Shown here piece by piece: positions 34,805 to 47,303 of a DNA stretch of 64,000 nucleotides. The notes under the pieces were generated by a model. That model did no database searches, was not told where the DNA came from, and saw nothing but the letters and a program-made list of their open reading frames with translations. The stretch covers positions 96,311,873-96,375,872 of the forward strand of contig CM043704.1 of the NCBI GenBank assembly GCA_023935145.1. Direction: 5' to 3'. Position 1 is the first letter of the stretch; every line of letters starts with the position of its first letter. Made by a program: the position numbers and the translations under genes. The stretch is from Bretschneidera sinensis (taxonomy: Eukaryota; Streptophyta; Magnoliopsida; Brassicales; Akaniaceae).

Positions 34805-35286
34805 AGAGAGCCAAGCTCAAAAAAGATGGAGGGTGTTGGTTAATCGATGTTTCATTTGCAAAAGATGCGGAGAAACCGTGTTTCATCTTTTGTTGGAATG
34901 TTCTTTGGTTAGAGCTCTTTGGGAGATGGTTTATAAGGTTTTGGGTGTATCTTGGGTTTTCGCCGACTCCGTGAATGATGAAATTTGGGCTTGGAGTGAG
35001 CTTCGAACTTCAAAGAGTCTTAAGAAAACTTAATCTATGATTCCCCTATCTTTTAGTTAGTTTGGATTGAGAAGAATTGTAGAGCTTTTGATGCGGTTGA
35101 AAGACCTCTTTTTGTAATTAGAGATTGGTAGTTCAATGCCCTCCTTTTTTGGGTCACTGGAAATTCTTTTGTAAATGATTTAGATATAGTAACCTTTGTG
35201 GAGGCTCTCTTCTTTACATAACCCTGTACATGGCTGCACCCCCTTGGTGCGCTTTCTTTTAATATATTTTTCACTTATCAAAAAAA
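34805..35286 (+). mobile_element. 482-bp 5'-truncated LINE with 13-bp target-site duplication
   Basis: The insert encodes VNRCFICKRCGETVFHLLLE (zf-RVT) and ends with TGCACCCCCTTGGTGCG, then TATTTTTCACTTATC and A's. It is flanked by AATGTTGCGTTCT at 34792-34804 and 35287-35299. Stop codons and frameshifts break the frame. Confidence 0.9.
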
Positions 35287-36678
35287 AATGTTGCGTTCTG
35301 GAAAAAAAAGTTGTCCTTAGACAAAAAATAGGCAGCTTTAGGACTGAGAAAGAAGATACACCTATCGAGCTGCTCAAAGTTCGGCTCATGGCGGGTCGGC
35401 CCCAAAAAGCTTAGCCGAGTTGGAGCAGATAGTCGTTCTGCTCATCAACTCGAAAGGTCAGCTTGGATATATGCTATATATGTTTTAAATAAATATATAA
35501 TCTCTCATTTGGCCTCCGAAGCTCAAAACATTTGTACTCGGGATCGTTGGGCTCGAAGCTCATTCGAGCTCAAACTAGAGCAAAAAAATGAGTATGAGCC
35601 AAGCTCAAGCCTGGATTTTCATGCTTGGCTCGAGCTTAAGTAGACTACAAATGACTTGAGCTGAGCTTCAATACCCAATAGCTCGACTTGGCTCGGTCCA
35701 CCCCTACATCCCTCTAACAAAGGACTTGAGCAATAAAACTTATGAGCAAAAAGGCTGCAAGATCGTGGAACAGCATAGCTTATTGGAAACCTTGATGGTC
35801 CCAGGACAAACAGAAATTTTGCCCTTTGGCCTTTTTTTGGTGACAATGTCAGGCAATATCAGGGTTTCCTACTAATCGGAATCACCCATCTTCAAACGTT
35901 GCAAACTAACTGAAATTTCATCCAGGAACAATGGTGCAGTCATACTACCTACCCATAAAGAGTAGGTACAACATGAGAACTTAGATGAATATGGAGCCCG
36001 TAGCATCTTTCTTTCTGTTACAAGACAATACTTATTTCTTCTCCTCCTTTTTTAATTTTATGTTTAGCTTTCTGGTTTTATGTTTTTAAGGCTCTGGACA
36101 ACTGGCTAAATTTATTTCAATAATAAACGCACCTCCATAAACAAGATCAAATCAAACAAACACTACAATAATAAAACCACTGAACCATATACCAAAACCA
36201 GGCAACATCCAGAATAATCGCAGGCAGGGGAACCCCAAAGTATAACTTTCAGGGCAAAAGGAAAAAAAATGCAGAGAGAAACCAATCAATACCCAATTAA
36301 TTGAAACAACATACAAATAAGATATAAACACATAAATACATTATACGCATCATATATATACGTGTACATATACACAATATATATTAATACATACACTTCG
36401 TGTATATATATATAGAGAGAGAGGAGGGTACAAGTAGATCTAACCCTAAAAACGAATCGATGTAACGGTAAGTGATAAAAGGACGGACCTGATGTTAATA
36501 TCTCAGTATTAGTCCTTGATTAGCTACGGCTTCTTGAGCGATTAAAACTGGGAAAATAATTTAAAGAATCAAAAGTGAAAATTGCACAGACCGAAAATGT
36601 GAAAGTGCGATTTGGGGAAGGAAGAGCAACCGCTTAAACGTGCTTTGTTGAAGCAACGAAAGTCAGGGTTATCTCTCG

Positions 36679-36687
36679 TTATATATG
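36679..36687 (-). promoter_or_regulatory. Candidate TATA box for the zinc-knuckle gene
   Basis: The minus strand reads CATATATAACG here, about 190 nt upstream of the putative 5' UTR donor at 36488. The following sequence has the pyrimidine-rich look of a plant leader. No other element was checked. Confidence 0.4.
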
Positions 36688-36699
36688 TTGGAGCTTTTT

Positions 36700-39600
36700 T
36701 GGGGCTTAAGTTAACAATTTAAATAATGAGAAAGTCCATTCTTATTGGGCTATGAAGCCCATGCTGCCTCTCTCTCTCATTTCCTAGCCCATGCTAGGCC
36801 CCTCTATCTCTCACATTCTCTTTTTAAGTTTTAACCATCTTTAGATTTTGCATGATTTTCTTCCTCTCTTTTTTATCTTTATCTTTAGATTCTTTACCTC
36901 ACTTTATATTTTTATAATAATTTTTATTTTACATATATTTCAATATTTTTACATATGTTTCCCTTTTGTTTTTTAGATTCAATTCAATAGGAACTTCATT
37001 GCTAAATAATCTTTTGATATTTGCAACTCATAAGACATAATTAGTGTAATACTAAAAATAAGATAAATTTTTAGATAAGTTGAGTTTAAAATGTCAATTG
37101 TAGGTATCATTTATCAATTCACGTCATATCGGTAAAGTAATGCACATTTAATTCATTAATTCTAATATGACACGGGTTGATAGACCAAACCTAAGATTTA
37201 AATGATAAGTTCGATGTATCTAAGCCTCTTATAATTACACTCAGCTTTTATTTTTTATTTTTAAAATTTTGAATATATTTTTAAAAAAATGACAATAAGC
37301 AAATAAGAACATTCCCCCAACACAAGCATTTGAAATACTTTATTGTTAACATTATTAAAAGAAATTTTCGTTAATTATATTAATAAAATATCTATTTTGT
37401 CTATTTTAAAAGTCACATGAGGTCACATTTTGTTTTTGCACATCACAAACGTACAATATATTGATCTTTTGGTTGATCATTCAGATAAAAATGCTAGTGT
37501 TATTAGAGGTTGCGATAAAATGATACAGTTAAAGAGTACCAAACAATAAATAAAATGTGAATTTATAGTGAAAAACCCGTTAAAAAATTATTTTGATTAC
37601 GTTTACTATTGACAACTTGATTCATCTTAGGCTAATATATGAAACCCAAATATTTTGGGTCATTGCTTCAGCCCATTGTCTACTTAAGCCTCTTTTTAAT
37701 CCTCATAACTTGAAATTGTATGAACTGTGACCCTATTAAAAGAAAAGAAAACACCTAAAAGAATCGAAAAAGAGAAACTACCAGATTGTTCACACAATCT
37801 ATGTGTTGGTTCTTTTAGTTATTACCGTTAGAGAAATCCAAAAGAAGATACTTATAAGTACGTAATCCTTTGATCAACCATCAATGAAGATGACAATATA
37901 TGTTGCGTCCTATGATGGATATATATCCCTCGCTGCTCAGAAGCACCAAACGTATACTACACGCAAACGTATACTACACGCTTAGTAAGGGCTCATTTCC
38001 ATAAGTCCATAACGTATAACTGTGCCCATACTCTCAAGTGATGGCCTCCAATAGTAAGCTTGGATCCTTTAAGAAAAAAATAGTTTCCATCTTACATGCA
38101 TTTTTGTATAATTTAGACTCTTATGGTTTATTTTAATATTCAACGGCACTCTATTATTTATCATAAAATTAAAATAAATGAAAATTCTTTGCAAATTTAA
38201 TGCATGTGAGTTTACATATGACACATATTAAAACTCATACGTTCGAACATGTTAATTAAGAACGAATCTAAAAAATAGAATATTTATCTTTGAATAGTTA
38301 CGCTTTCCCTTGAATTTTTTTAAGAGATTTGAGAGTTCAAAAAGAAAGGAACAGGATACAAGGAGTATTTTATACTTACTTTTGTTTTAGAAAAATTCTT
38401 ACATGCATCCAGTGTAAAACACTACTTTTGTATCGGATGAAAATTTTATTGATAATTATTCGGTAACTTTATTGATAATATGAATAGTGACTGTACAAAC
38501 GTTACCAGTGAAGTTACTTAACAATTACCAATAGAGTTTTCACTCGCTGTAAAAAATAGTGTTTTACATTGAATGCAAGTAAGAATTTATCTTTGTTTTG
38601 AAAGTTTTATTTTAGATTATGCAAACGTTACCAGTGAAATTATTTAACAATTACTGATGAAGTTTTCACTCACTGCAAAAAATATTGTTTTACACTGGAT
38701 GCAAGTAAGAATTTTTAATCAGAGTAAAATATGATAAATAAACTTATTTCTTATGAGAACATAGTAAACCCAAAATTTAAGGTGTTAGCAAGTTGGGATT
38801 TTGGAGGCCTATAAAAAAAACTCTTGTTAAAACCTTTCCTTTTCTTATAAAAACAATTTACATACATAATTTTTAAGTAACTCAATTACTTAATTAGAAA
38901 AAATCTCTTTTAAACACAATGTTAAAAAAAACACATAACGTACGTGAGGTTTTAAACATAATACATTTAATTTTGACTATATCGTGAATGACGAGGTATT
39001 ATTCGGTACGAAGATAAAAGCGTGGGATCAGTTGAATTCGAAAGTGCAATAATTAAAATAAAAAATCATAGAAAAAAAACAATAATAGAAAGAAATTAAT
39101 AAGGGAATCTCTTACTTGAAACTTTAACAAAGTCACCCACCCACCCCACCAGCTAAAAGACCTCAGGCAAAAGACGTTCCCATTAAATATTTCCTAATTC
39201 AAGCCAAAACAGTTATCCTTATCATCAATGTTCTGCCTATCCACCTACTAATACAGTTATACAGATCAAGCACCACATTGCATACAGTTGCAAAAGCAAA
39301 AGAAAAAAAAAGGTCTTTTGTATTTTGAAATAAAATTGTATTAATTTAATAATTAAGTATTCTTTTATAAGATCATAGATACTTCGCGTTGTACTAAATC
39401 ACTAATCAATATATGGACAAAGTTGGCGGTGGGATCGAACATTTTAAAGATGTGTATCACCAGCCTTTATTAGACCCGACATATGTAGCTTTTCATTTTC
39501 AACACATTAACGATGTCATAAACCATGTGTAGATAAGCGTCATAATCATAAATCTACTCTGTTACCCTAAGGGCTAGCTATGACTGATTTTGGGGGAAAA

Positions 39601-39874
39601 TTAAAATGGGAGGAGAGAAAAAAAATTTGTAAAAAATTGAGAGTAGAAAATCGAGTATTCATCTCATAGTTACAAATCTCGTTGTTTCTAAATTAAAAAA
39701 AAATAAAGAATAAAAATTAAGAGGTAATTTTTATCTTTTTATTTTTATGGTTATTCATTTAAAAAAAATATCATATCTAATTGGATTCAATTTTTTAATA
39801 AAATTATATACTTTATGGTAAAAATTTTACATTCAATAAAAAAAAATACACGTTATAGTAAAGAAAATACAACC
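36700..39874. other. AT-rich intergenic spacer
   Basis: No gene is visible between the zinc-knuckle promoter region and the LTR element. The stretch is AT-rich and contains a small direct repeat, AACGTATACTACACGC twice at about 37949-37981, and the MITE at 38391-38716. Confidence 0.6.
38391..38716. mobile_element. MITE with three copies of its terminal repeat
   Basis: AAAAATTCTTACATGCATCC at the left end is inverted at the right end as GGATGCAAGTAAGAATTTTT. A third copy of the right end (TGAATGCAAGTAAGAATTT) lies internally near 38569-38598. The preceding segment, ACGTTACCAGTGAA...GTTTTCACTC, occurs twice, so the right half has been duplicated in tandem. It has no coding capacity. Confidence 0.75.
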
Positions 39875-39879
39875 AAATG

Positions 39880-40462
39880 TGATACTACCAAAATACGTGG
39901 GCAATCCAGGCCCAAACAGTTGGACCTCCAGGTCATGGCCGCCCTTCAGGGTATCATTGCCTCCAGCGGGGCCTCCACGTCACCACCGCCCTTCAGTGCA
40001 TCTTGGCCCCCAGCTGGGCTTCCACGTCATCACCGCCCTCCGGACCATCATTACCCAACCAAGTTGGGATGTCAGGGAAAAACACCGTCTTAACGCATAG
40101 ACGGCTCTGGAGTGAGCTAGCAAGGCAAAAGCCCTACTGAACGGTTCTCAGCTTCCTAGCTGGGCCTCATAGGCATCATTACTCAACCCAGCTGGATATC
40201 CTATCACAGCCGCCCTGGCCCACTACCGCCTCCGAACATCACCGCCTCCGAAACTCTATAAAAGGGACTTGGTAAGTAGTCCAGAAGGGACTTAGTTTTT
40301 CACTTGAAAACACTTACACTTTGAACTTTCTCTAACTTAAGCATCGGAGCATCCTCGGAGGCAACCCCTCCGTCGACCCCAATAGTTACTCTCCCTTTCC
40401 CTGTGCAGGTACTTAGACGGTCTAAACCTCCAGCTCAGCAACACACACATTTGGCATCAACA
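39880..40462 (+). repeat. 5' LTR of the Tat-like element
   Basis: 583 bp, starting TG and ending CA, with a TATA box (TATAAAA, 40257-40263). The sequence after the TATA box, including TTAGTTTTTCACTTG, is nearly unchanged between the two LTRs. Mismatches to the 3' LTR cluster in the upstream half. Confidence 0.97.
40257..40263 (+). promoter_or_regulatory. LTR TATA box
   Basis: TATAAAA in the context ACTCTATAAAAGGGAC, 377 bp into the 5' LTR. It is conserved at the same offset in the 3' LTR (50873-50879). Confidence 0.75.
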
Positions 40463-40465
40463 GAT

Positions 40466-40474
40466 TGGCGCCGT
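40466..40474 (+). other. Primer-binding site
   Basis: TGGCGCCGT starts four bases after the 5' LTR. These nine bases are complementary to the 3' end of plant tRNA-Asp. The following bases (CCGTGGGAA) do not extend the tRNA-Asp match, so the primer is uncertain, but this PBS form is common in Tat-type elements. Confidence 0.6.
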
Positions 40475-40539
40475 CCGTGGGAAACCACATCTCTCGTTGA
40501 CAGTAACAGCGAAGAAGTCTAAAGAACTCATCTGTTAGC

Positions 40540-43500
40540 ATGCCTCCAAAAACACCCGCCAGGGATCTAGGCACTCGCGTGCTACGGTCGGGAGCCAGTT
40601 CTTCAGCCGAACCCGAGGTGCACCCGAATGAAGGCACGCTCCAGGCGCAATTCGCAGAGCTCGCACACCTAGTGGCCGATCTGGCGGCCGAAGTTCGCAG
40701 GCGACCTCAGCAGACCCTGCTACTCCCATCGCAGGAACCAGGCCACAATGGTTCCACTGACCATCGCCCACCAGCGGAGGTCTGCTCGGCGACCCACTCA
40801 CCGCCCCCAGCTAAGTTCGGAGAGAGTCCCATGCCCAAGAACAGCGAAGGGTTTGGCAAACGGATCGAGGACATAGAGGGGCGAATCAATGAGGCGTTTA
40901 AAGAACGCGGCCACAATATTAGCGATGATCTCGATGTACAGGACCCACCTTTCATACAAGAAGTCCTCGACGCCCCCTCCCACTCAATTTTCGGATGCCA
41001 CAAATCAAACTTTACGATGGATCCACCGATCCCCTAGACCACCTCCAGCACTACCGAACCACAATGACCCTCCATAGACATTCGGACCCTGTGATGTGCA
41101 GAGCGTTCTCATTAACCCTAGAGAAAGTGGCTGGGACGTGGTATTCCCGCTTGAAACCAGGAGGTATTCGCACCTTCAAAGACCTAAGCTACGCCTTCGC
41201 CTCACATTTCATCAGCAGCAAAGGACCCAAGAAACTTCGGAGTCTCTGTTTAACATTGTCCAGTCGAAAGGAGAGAAGCTTCGGGCCTATATTTCCAGAT
41301 TCAACACTGCAGCTTGGGAGATCCTAGGCCTTGATCCCAATGTTCAGCTCTTGGCATTCAAAAATGGATTAAGATCCGGATTCTTCAGCTCAAAACTCAT
41401 CAGACGTCCGCCTATGGATATGAATGAAGTCTTGGCGCGAGCCGAAAAATACATGCTAGCAGAAGATGATCAAGCATTCCGAAGAGAACGCGAAGGAGAC
41501 ACGGAAATGAGGAAGAGCGGCCCCACTAGTCCCGGCCGCGAACCTTCTAAGCGGCCGTTTCGCGAGGAGAAACCCAGAACTCTCAGGCCTTCTGAGGACA
41601 GATCCCGGACTCTTGCAGCCTACGGAACCAAAGCTAGAACTCCGGGACAAATCCACAGCTATGCACCACTGAATGCCTCCAGGACCAACATTCTGATGCA
41701 GATTCATGACAGGGACCTCTTGCAATGGCCCCCAAGACCGCCGAACCTCAACCCAGATCGAAATACTTGGTGTAGATTCCACAGAAACTTCGGCCATGAT
41801 ACGGAAGAGTGTAAGGCCTTAAAAAATCAGATCGAGGCCCTCATCAATCGGGGGCATCTAAAAGAATACGTCGGGCCACGACAGGAGAAATGTGATGAAC
41901 GGTCGCGTAGAAGCCCTGAACGTCCTTATGAACGAAACATACCTACAAGGGCAGCCCGGAAGAGCCCAGGGCCAAGTCATAGGGAGCCCAGCCAGAAAAA
42001 ATCGGAGGTCCCCGTGGCGAAGATTATCAAAACCATTTACGGAGGACTCGCTGCTGGCGGAGGGTCCCATGCTCGTAGTAGGTCTTATGCCAGGTCAATA
42101 GCCTCTGTCGCTGGACTTCATAAACGACCTCGGACCGGAGATACTATTTCTTTTTTGGATGAAGACTTGGAAGAAGTGCAGATCCCACACGACGATGCTG
42201 TTGTAATTTCACTCCTTGTGGCTAATCATGAGATAAGACGAGTCCTAGTCGATAACGGGAGCTCGGCCGACATCCTCTTTTATGATGTCTTTCAACAAAT
42301 GCAGCTGGGCGATGCACATCTAGAGCTGGTCTCCACCCCACTCTATGGCTTCTCAGGGGGACCAGTCTTTACAGAAGGCAGCATAACTCTCCCGGTCACT
42401 GCGGGAACGGCACCTCAAACAACGACCGTACACTCCACTTTGTTAATTGTTCGACAACCCTCCTCCTACAATATGATACTCGGACGACCCACGCTGAATA
42501 AACTCCGAGCGGTTGTCTCTACCCATCATCTCAAAATCAAATTCCCCACGGCAGACGGAGTAGGCGAGATCAAAGGAGATCAACGAATCGCCAGATCCTG
42601 TTATCTCAGTGCAATAAAGGGCAAAAAGACGGAAGTCCTACCACTCGAACTGGATGACCTTAGGGATGAAGCAAGCAACCTACGAGGTAGGCCCAGAGAA
42701 GATGTACTCACAATCCCCCTTGGCGAAGATAACACCAAAACTGTTCAAATTGGTTCCAACCTGTCCAGCACTTTTCAGGAATCTCTATTAGCCCTTCTAC
42801 GGGCAAACCAAGATCTATTCGCCTGGACTGCTGCAGATATGCCGGGAATCAGCCCGGGTGTCATCGTACATCGCTTGAGTGTTGATCCGACCCACAAACC
42901 GGTCATCCAGAAGAAAAGGTCGTTTGCTCCTGAGCGACAGGCAGTTGTTCGGGCAGAAGTTGAGAAATTACGTTCGGCTGACTTCATCCGAGAGGTGAGC
43001 TATCTGGACTGGGTATCTAATGTTGTAATGGTAAAAAAGGCAAACGGCAAGTGGCGAATTTGTATAGACTTTTCTGATCTCAATAAAGCCTGTCCTAAAG
43101 ACAGTTTTCCTTTGCCCCGGATTGATCAACTCTTTGACGCAACATCTGGCCATGAGCTGTTAACATTCATGGATGCTTACTCCGGGTATAACCAAATCCT
43201 TATGCACCCGCCTGACCAAGAGAAGATGGCATTTATCACAGAGCAAGGCCTCTATTGTTATAGGGTCATGCCGTTCGGTTTGAAAAATGCTGGAGCCACT
43301 TACCAGAGGCTAGTAAACAAGATATTCAAAGAGCAGATGGGTCGAAATATGGAGGTATATGTGGACGACATGCTGGTCAAAAGCGTCAAAATACAGGACC
43401 ACGAGGCCGATCTCCAAGAAGCTTTTGACATTCTCCGCCATCATCACATGAAGTTGAACCCTACGAAGTGTGCCTTTGGAGTCACTGGGGGGAAATTCCT

Positions 43501-45916
43501 CGGCTTCCTGGTCACCCACAGAGGTATAGAAGCCAATCCAGAAAAGATCGATGCTATTCTTAACATGAGTCCACCTCGGACCGTGAGGGACGTCCAGCGC
43601 CTTACTGGAAGAATAGCGGCCCTCAGCCGATTCATGTCCAAATCTGCCGAAAAGTGCCTCCCCTCTTTTAAAGCCATTCGTCGGACCCAGAACTTCGTAT
43701 GGAACGAAGCTTGTCAAGAAGCCTTCAGGGCGCTGAAAATATATTTGGGGACACCTCCCGTGCTTACCAATCCAGTAGCCGGCGAAAACCTTTTCTTATA
43801 TCTTTCGGCTGGGCCCGAAGTAGTGGCCTCCGTCTTAATACGAGAAGAAGAAGGCACACATAAGCTAGTGTATTATGTCAGCAAGGTGCTTCATGATGCC
43901 GAAACAAGATATCTTCCAACGGAAGAGATGGCGTATGCTCTGTTGATTTCGGCCCGGAAACTTCGACCTTATTTCCAAGCTCATACCATCACGGTCTTCA
44001 CCAACCAGCCTCTTCGACAAATACTCCACAAGCCAGATGTTGCCGGTAGAGTGGTCAAATGGTCAATAGAGTTGGGAGAGTTCGACATCCGTTATCGGCC
44101 TCGGACAGCTATCAAAGCGCAAGCCCTAGCTGATTTTGTCATGGAAACTACTTTGCCCTTAACAGAAGAAGAATCTCCACAGGATGTTGGTCAATCGAGC
44201 CTGCCTTTACGATGGACACTTCATGTGGACGGATCCTCTACTGACTCTAGAAGCGGAGCCGGGCTCATTCTGAGCGGTCTCGATAACTATGCCATTGAAT
44301 ACGCCCTGAGGTTCGGGTTTCCAGCGTCGAACAATGAAGCCGAGTATGAAGCTCTACTCGCAGGCATGAGATTAGCCAAGGTAATATCTATACAAAATTT
44401 ACATGTATATAGTGATTCCCAACTAGTGGTGAACCAGGTGAACGGCGAATTCGAGGCCCGAGGAGAAAAAATCGCTCGCTACCTTGCAGCAGCAAAGCTA
44501 TTAGCTGGGCAGTTTGAAATCTTTTCTCTAAACCAGATTTCGCGGGCAAAAAATACGAAGGCCGACTCATTGGCCCAGCTTGCTTCATATTGCCAGCTCG
44601 AGTCCAAGCGAGCAGTCTACCTCGAAACCCTAGCCATGCCTAGTATCGACGAAATAATGGTCTTACCCGTAGTTGGTGAGAGAACGTGGATGAGTCCTAT
44701 CCTGGAATACCTACGTGACGGTATCCTGCCCGATAACAAAAGCGAAGCCCGAAAGATTGTGTCTCGAGCCGCCCGATACGCAATTCTGGATGATCACCTG
44801 TATAAGCGAGGATTGACAACGCCCTTCTTGAAGTGTCTTGACCCGACCGAAGCTAATTATGCCCTCCGAGAAGTCCATGGAGGTATATGTGGAAATCACC
44901 TCGGGGGACGTGCACTGGCGTTCAAAATCCTCCGTCAAGGATATTATTTGCTGAAGATGAGGGAAACGGCCATGGAGCTGGTGACCAGATGTCAAAGCTG
45001 TCAACGGTATGCCACTGTGCCACGTCAACCAGCGAACCTTTTGACACCAATAGTCAGTCCACTCCCTTTCGCTATGTGGGGAATGGACCTTCTCGAACCC
45101 TTTCCCGGAGCAACCGGCCAAAGAAAGTACCTCATAGTTACAATAGATTATTTTACAAAATGGGTAGAAGCCGATCCCTTGGCCAGCATCACGGATTTTC
45201 AAGCCCGAGCCTTCGTGTGGAAATCAATCGTATGTCGATTTGGAGTACCCCAAGTATTAGTGACAGACAACGGCAAACGGTTTGACAGTGTTCGGTTCAA
45301 AACATTTTGCGATGAATTACACATTGACCATCGTTTCTCTTCGGTCGGATACCCGCAAGCAAATGGACAAGCCGAAGTTACCAACTGAACGATCTTGCAA
45401 GGCATTAAAAGGCGAACAGATGAAGCAGAGAAGCAGTGGACAGACCATTTACCCAACATACTTTGGGCATATCGAACCACGACTCGAGCACCCACCGGGG
45501 AAACCCCCTTCTTCATGACTTATGGGTCCGAGGCAGTCATCCCCTTGGAAATAGGAGTACCTTCCTTGCGAGTTCAGAATTTCGAGGAACGAAGCAATGA
45601 GGAAGCCCTTCGCATGAATGCCGATCTTCTCGATGAAGCCCGGGACAAAGCCCAGATCTGATTTGCCATTTATCAGCAGCGAGCCGCCAGGTACTTCAAC
45701 TCGAGAGTAAAAGTAAGACGTTTCTGTTTTCATGACCTCGTCTTGCGAAATAACGAAGTATCCAGGCCCCGAGAATCAGGCAAACTAGTCCCTAATTGGG
45801 AAGGGCCATATCGCATCAAAAGAGCATGCCGACCCGGCACGTTTGAACTCGAAGAATTGAACGGAAAAGCCATCCCTCGTACTTGGAATGCGGAACATCT
45901 TCGACGTTTTTATTAA
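40540..45916 (+). pseudogene. gag-pol: gag-pol polyprotein of the Tat-like element, broken
   Basis: Gag starts at 40540 and runs open to about 40975, where the reading frame shifts. It continues in a second frame (MPQIKLYDGSTDPLDHLQHY) to about 41230, then shifts again into the long pol frame. Both shifts fit loss of one base in a short homopolymer. The pol frame shows the Gag zinc-knuckle-like CRFHRNFGHDTEEC (about 41770-41815), protease VDNGSSAD (about 42248), RT with YVDDML (43358-43375), RNase H, a second RNase H (HVDGSSTDSRSGAG near 44222; YSDSQLVVNQ near 44406) and integrase (zinc HxxxxH-type and CQSC; D, D and E at about 45085, 45262 and 45374). TGA codons at 45386-45388 and 45659-45661 cut the integrase; each replaces an expected Arg codon. 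The natural stop is TAA at 45914-45916. Confidence 0.93.
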
Positions 45917-46157
45917 TAAATAGCATTGCACTTATGTAAACAGTCTTGTTTCATATATGTTAAAGACTTTACTTACATCTTTCTGCCGACTAAAACAAAA
46001 AAAAAAAACCTAAACCAAGGCAAAGTAGGGCACCAGCAGCCTCAAAAGACAACACAAAAACTGGCTGGGCCAAAACAACACAAAAAAGGGGGGCTACGAC
46101 GGAGTTCCCCCAACCTAAGCTCTACTGATCTCCAAGGGCAGGAGACCCCGTGCCTGA

Positions 46158-47162
46158 TCACCCGTCACGGTCCTGTCCGTCGGCGGGCTCATCATCTGAA
46201 GCTAGCAGCTCCTCATCCTCGGGCCCCAGCAGGTCCAACGCGGAGAAGTCAAGTTCCGGGTACATGGCCTCAGCCTTCCCCTTGGCCTCCATAAACCCCG
46301 TAAGGTACTGCTGGCCGCCCTCGGAAACGACGGCCAGACGATAGGCCTCCGAACTCTGGAAGGAAGCCAAGGCTTCCTCCACGGCCGCCCTAGTGCAGGC
46401 CCCAGCCTCCTCTGTAGCGGCGCAAAGACGAGTCTCGGCCTCCTCCGCTGCGGCTCTGAGGCGGGCCTCGACCTCCTCGACAGCGGTCCGAGCAGTGGCT
46501 TCGGCTTCTGCTTTAGCCAGGATAGCAGACTCCAAGGAAGCCTGCAGCCGGCACACGGCCTCTGTCCTCTCCTCCAACTGACGCTGGGTACGCCCAAGAA
46601 GCTCCGCTGTCTCCATGTATTGACGTGTGGCCGCGCCCACGAGAACACCCATCTTCCACCAGAAGCCATGTGTGAAACAAAATTCGGCAAAAATAACATA
46701 AGGCAAAGCGAAAACGGAATCTAACCTGAGAAGCCAAAGCCTCGGTCGCCGCACAGAGAGAGTCCGTGGTCTTTCGACCCAACTCAGCCACGTCACGAGG
46801 GGGGTTCCCTTAAACAGATGTTCCCTCGCCACCCGAGGATGTGCGAAGACAGATTCGTGTGTCCGGATGGCCCAGTTGGGCATAAAGATCGAGGCCTCCG
46901 AAGCTGACCCTTGGCTAGGGCCTGGAATAGTGGGAGTCCCCGTAGTCATGGGGGTCGACGTCGGGGCACTACTTACCGGAGGTTTCTCTGACTGGGTCGG
47001 TGGCCTTGGTGGAGTCCCCAAGTCGATCGGAGCCGGAGATGGGGCTCGGGGCCTCTTCTTAGGCCGAGAAGTCGAGGCTGTTTGCTTCTCGGACCGGGCC
47101 GACCTCCTCTGCTCCAATGCCAACTTCTTGGCATGCTCTCGAGCACGGGCGGCCGCCTCCAT
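46158..47162 (-). CDS. Antisense ORF 2 of the element, coiled-coil protein
   Basis: A 334-codon minus-strand frame between pol and the 3' LTR. The N-terminal part is basic and Pro/Ser/Thr-rich (RRSARSEKQ, RPKKRPRAPSP). The C-terminal half is a long Ala/Glu/Arg coiled coil (AEAEATARTAVEEVEARLRA) ending in an acidic tail (PEDEELLASDDEPADGQD). The middle (about 46650-46740) reads like an unspliced intron, so the true product may be shorter. This is typical of the distal part of antisense proteins in Tat-type elements; function is unknown. Confidence 0.65.
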   Translation of the reverse strand: MEAAARAREHAKKLALEQRRSARSEKQTASTSRPKKRPRAPSPAPIDLGTPPRPPTQSEKPPVSSAPTSTPMTTGTPTIPGPSQGSASEASIFMPNWAIRTHESVFAHPRVAREHLFKGTPLVTWLSWVERPRTLSVRRPRLWLLRLDSVFALPYVIFAEFCFTHGFWWKMGVLVGAATRQYMETAELLGRTQRQLEERTEAVCRLQASLESAILAKAEAEATARTAVEEVEARLRAAAEEAETRLCAATEEAGACTRAAVEEALASFQSSEAYRLAVVSEGGQQYLTGFMEAKGKAEAMYPELDFSALDLLGPEDEELLASDDEPADGQDRDG

Positions 47163-47303
47163 CTCTGATCAAAAACAAACAAAGAAAATAGCGTAAGTAC
47201 AAATCACGGGGTAACGATGCAAAATAAGAATAAAGAAAGTAGAGGGTAAACCAAAGCCTTTATCGCTCTCAAGCGAAGGCTCGGGGCACGAAGAACAAAG
47301 ACC

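Larger units (their letters stand above)
32806..36488 (-). other. Probable 5' UTR intron of the zinc-knuckle gene
   Basis: A minus-strand acceptor TTGGTAG/GTGATATAAGG lies 23 nt before the start codon (exon restarts at 32805). A donor ACATCAG/GTCCGTCC lies at 36489/36488, after a transcript-leader-like, pyrimidine-rich segment. The 3.7-kb interval has no coding region. It includes a LINE (34805-35286), a CT microsatellite near 33690-33708 and AT-rich filler. Confidence 0.5.

Noticed and set aside
41456..45202. Antisense ORFs under gag-pol
   Set aside because: They are shadows of the GC-rich pol frame with no domain resemblance, unlike the antisense ORFs at 46158-48227.
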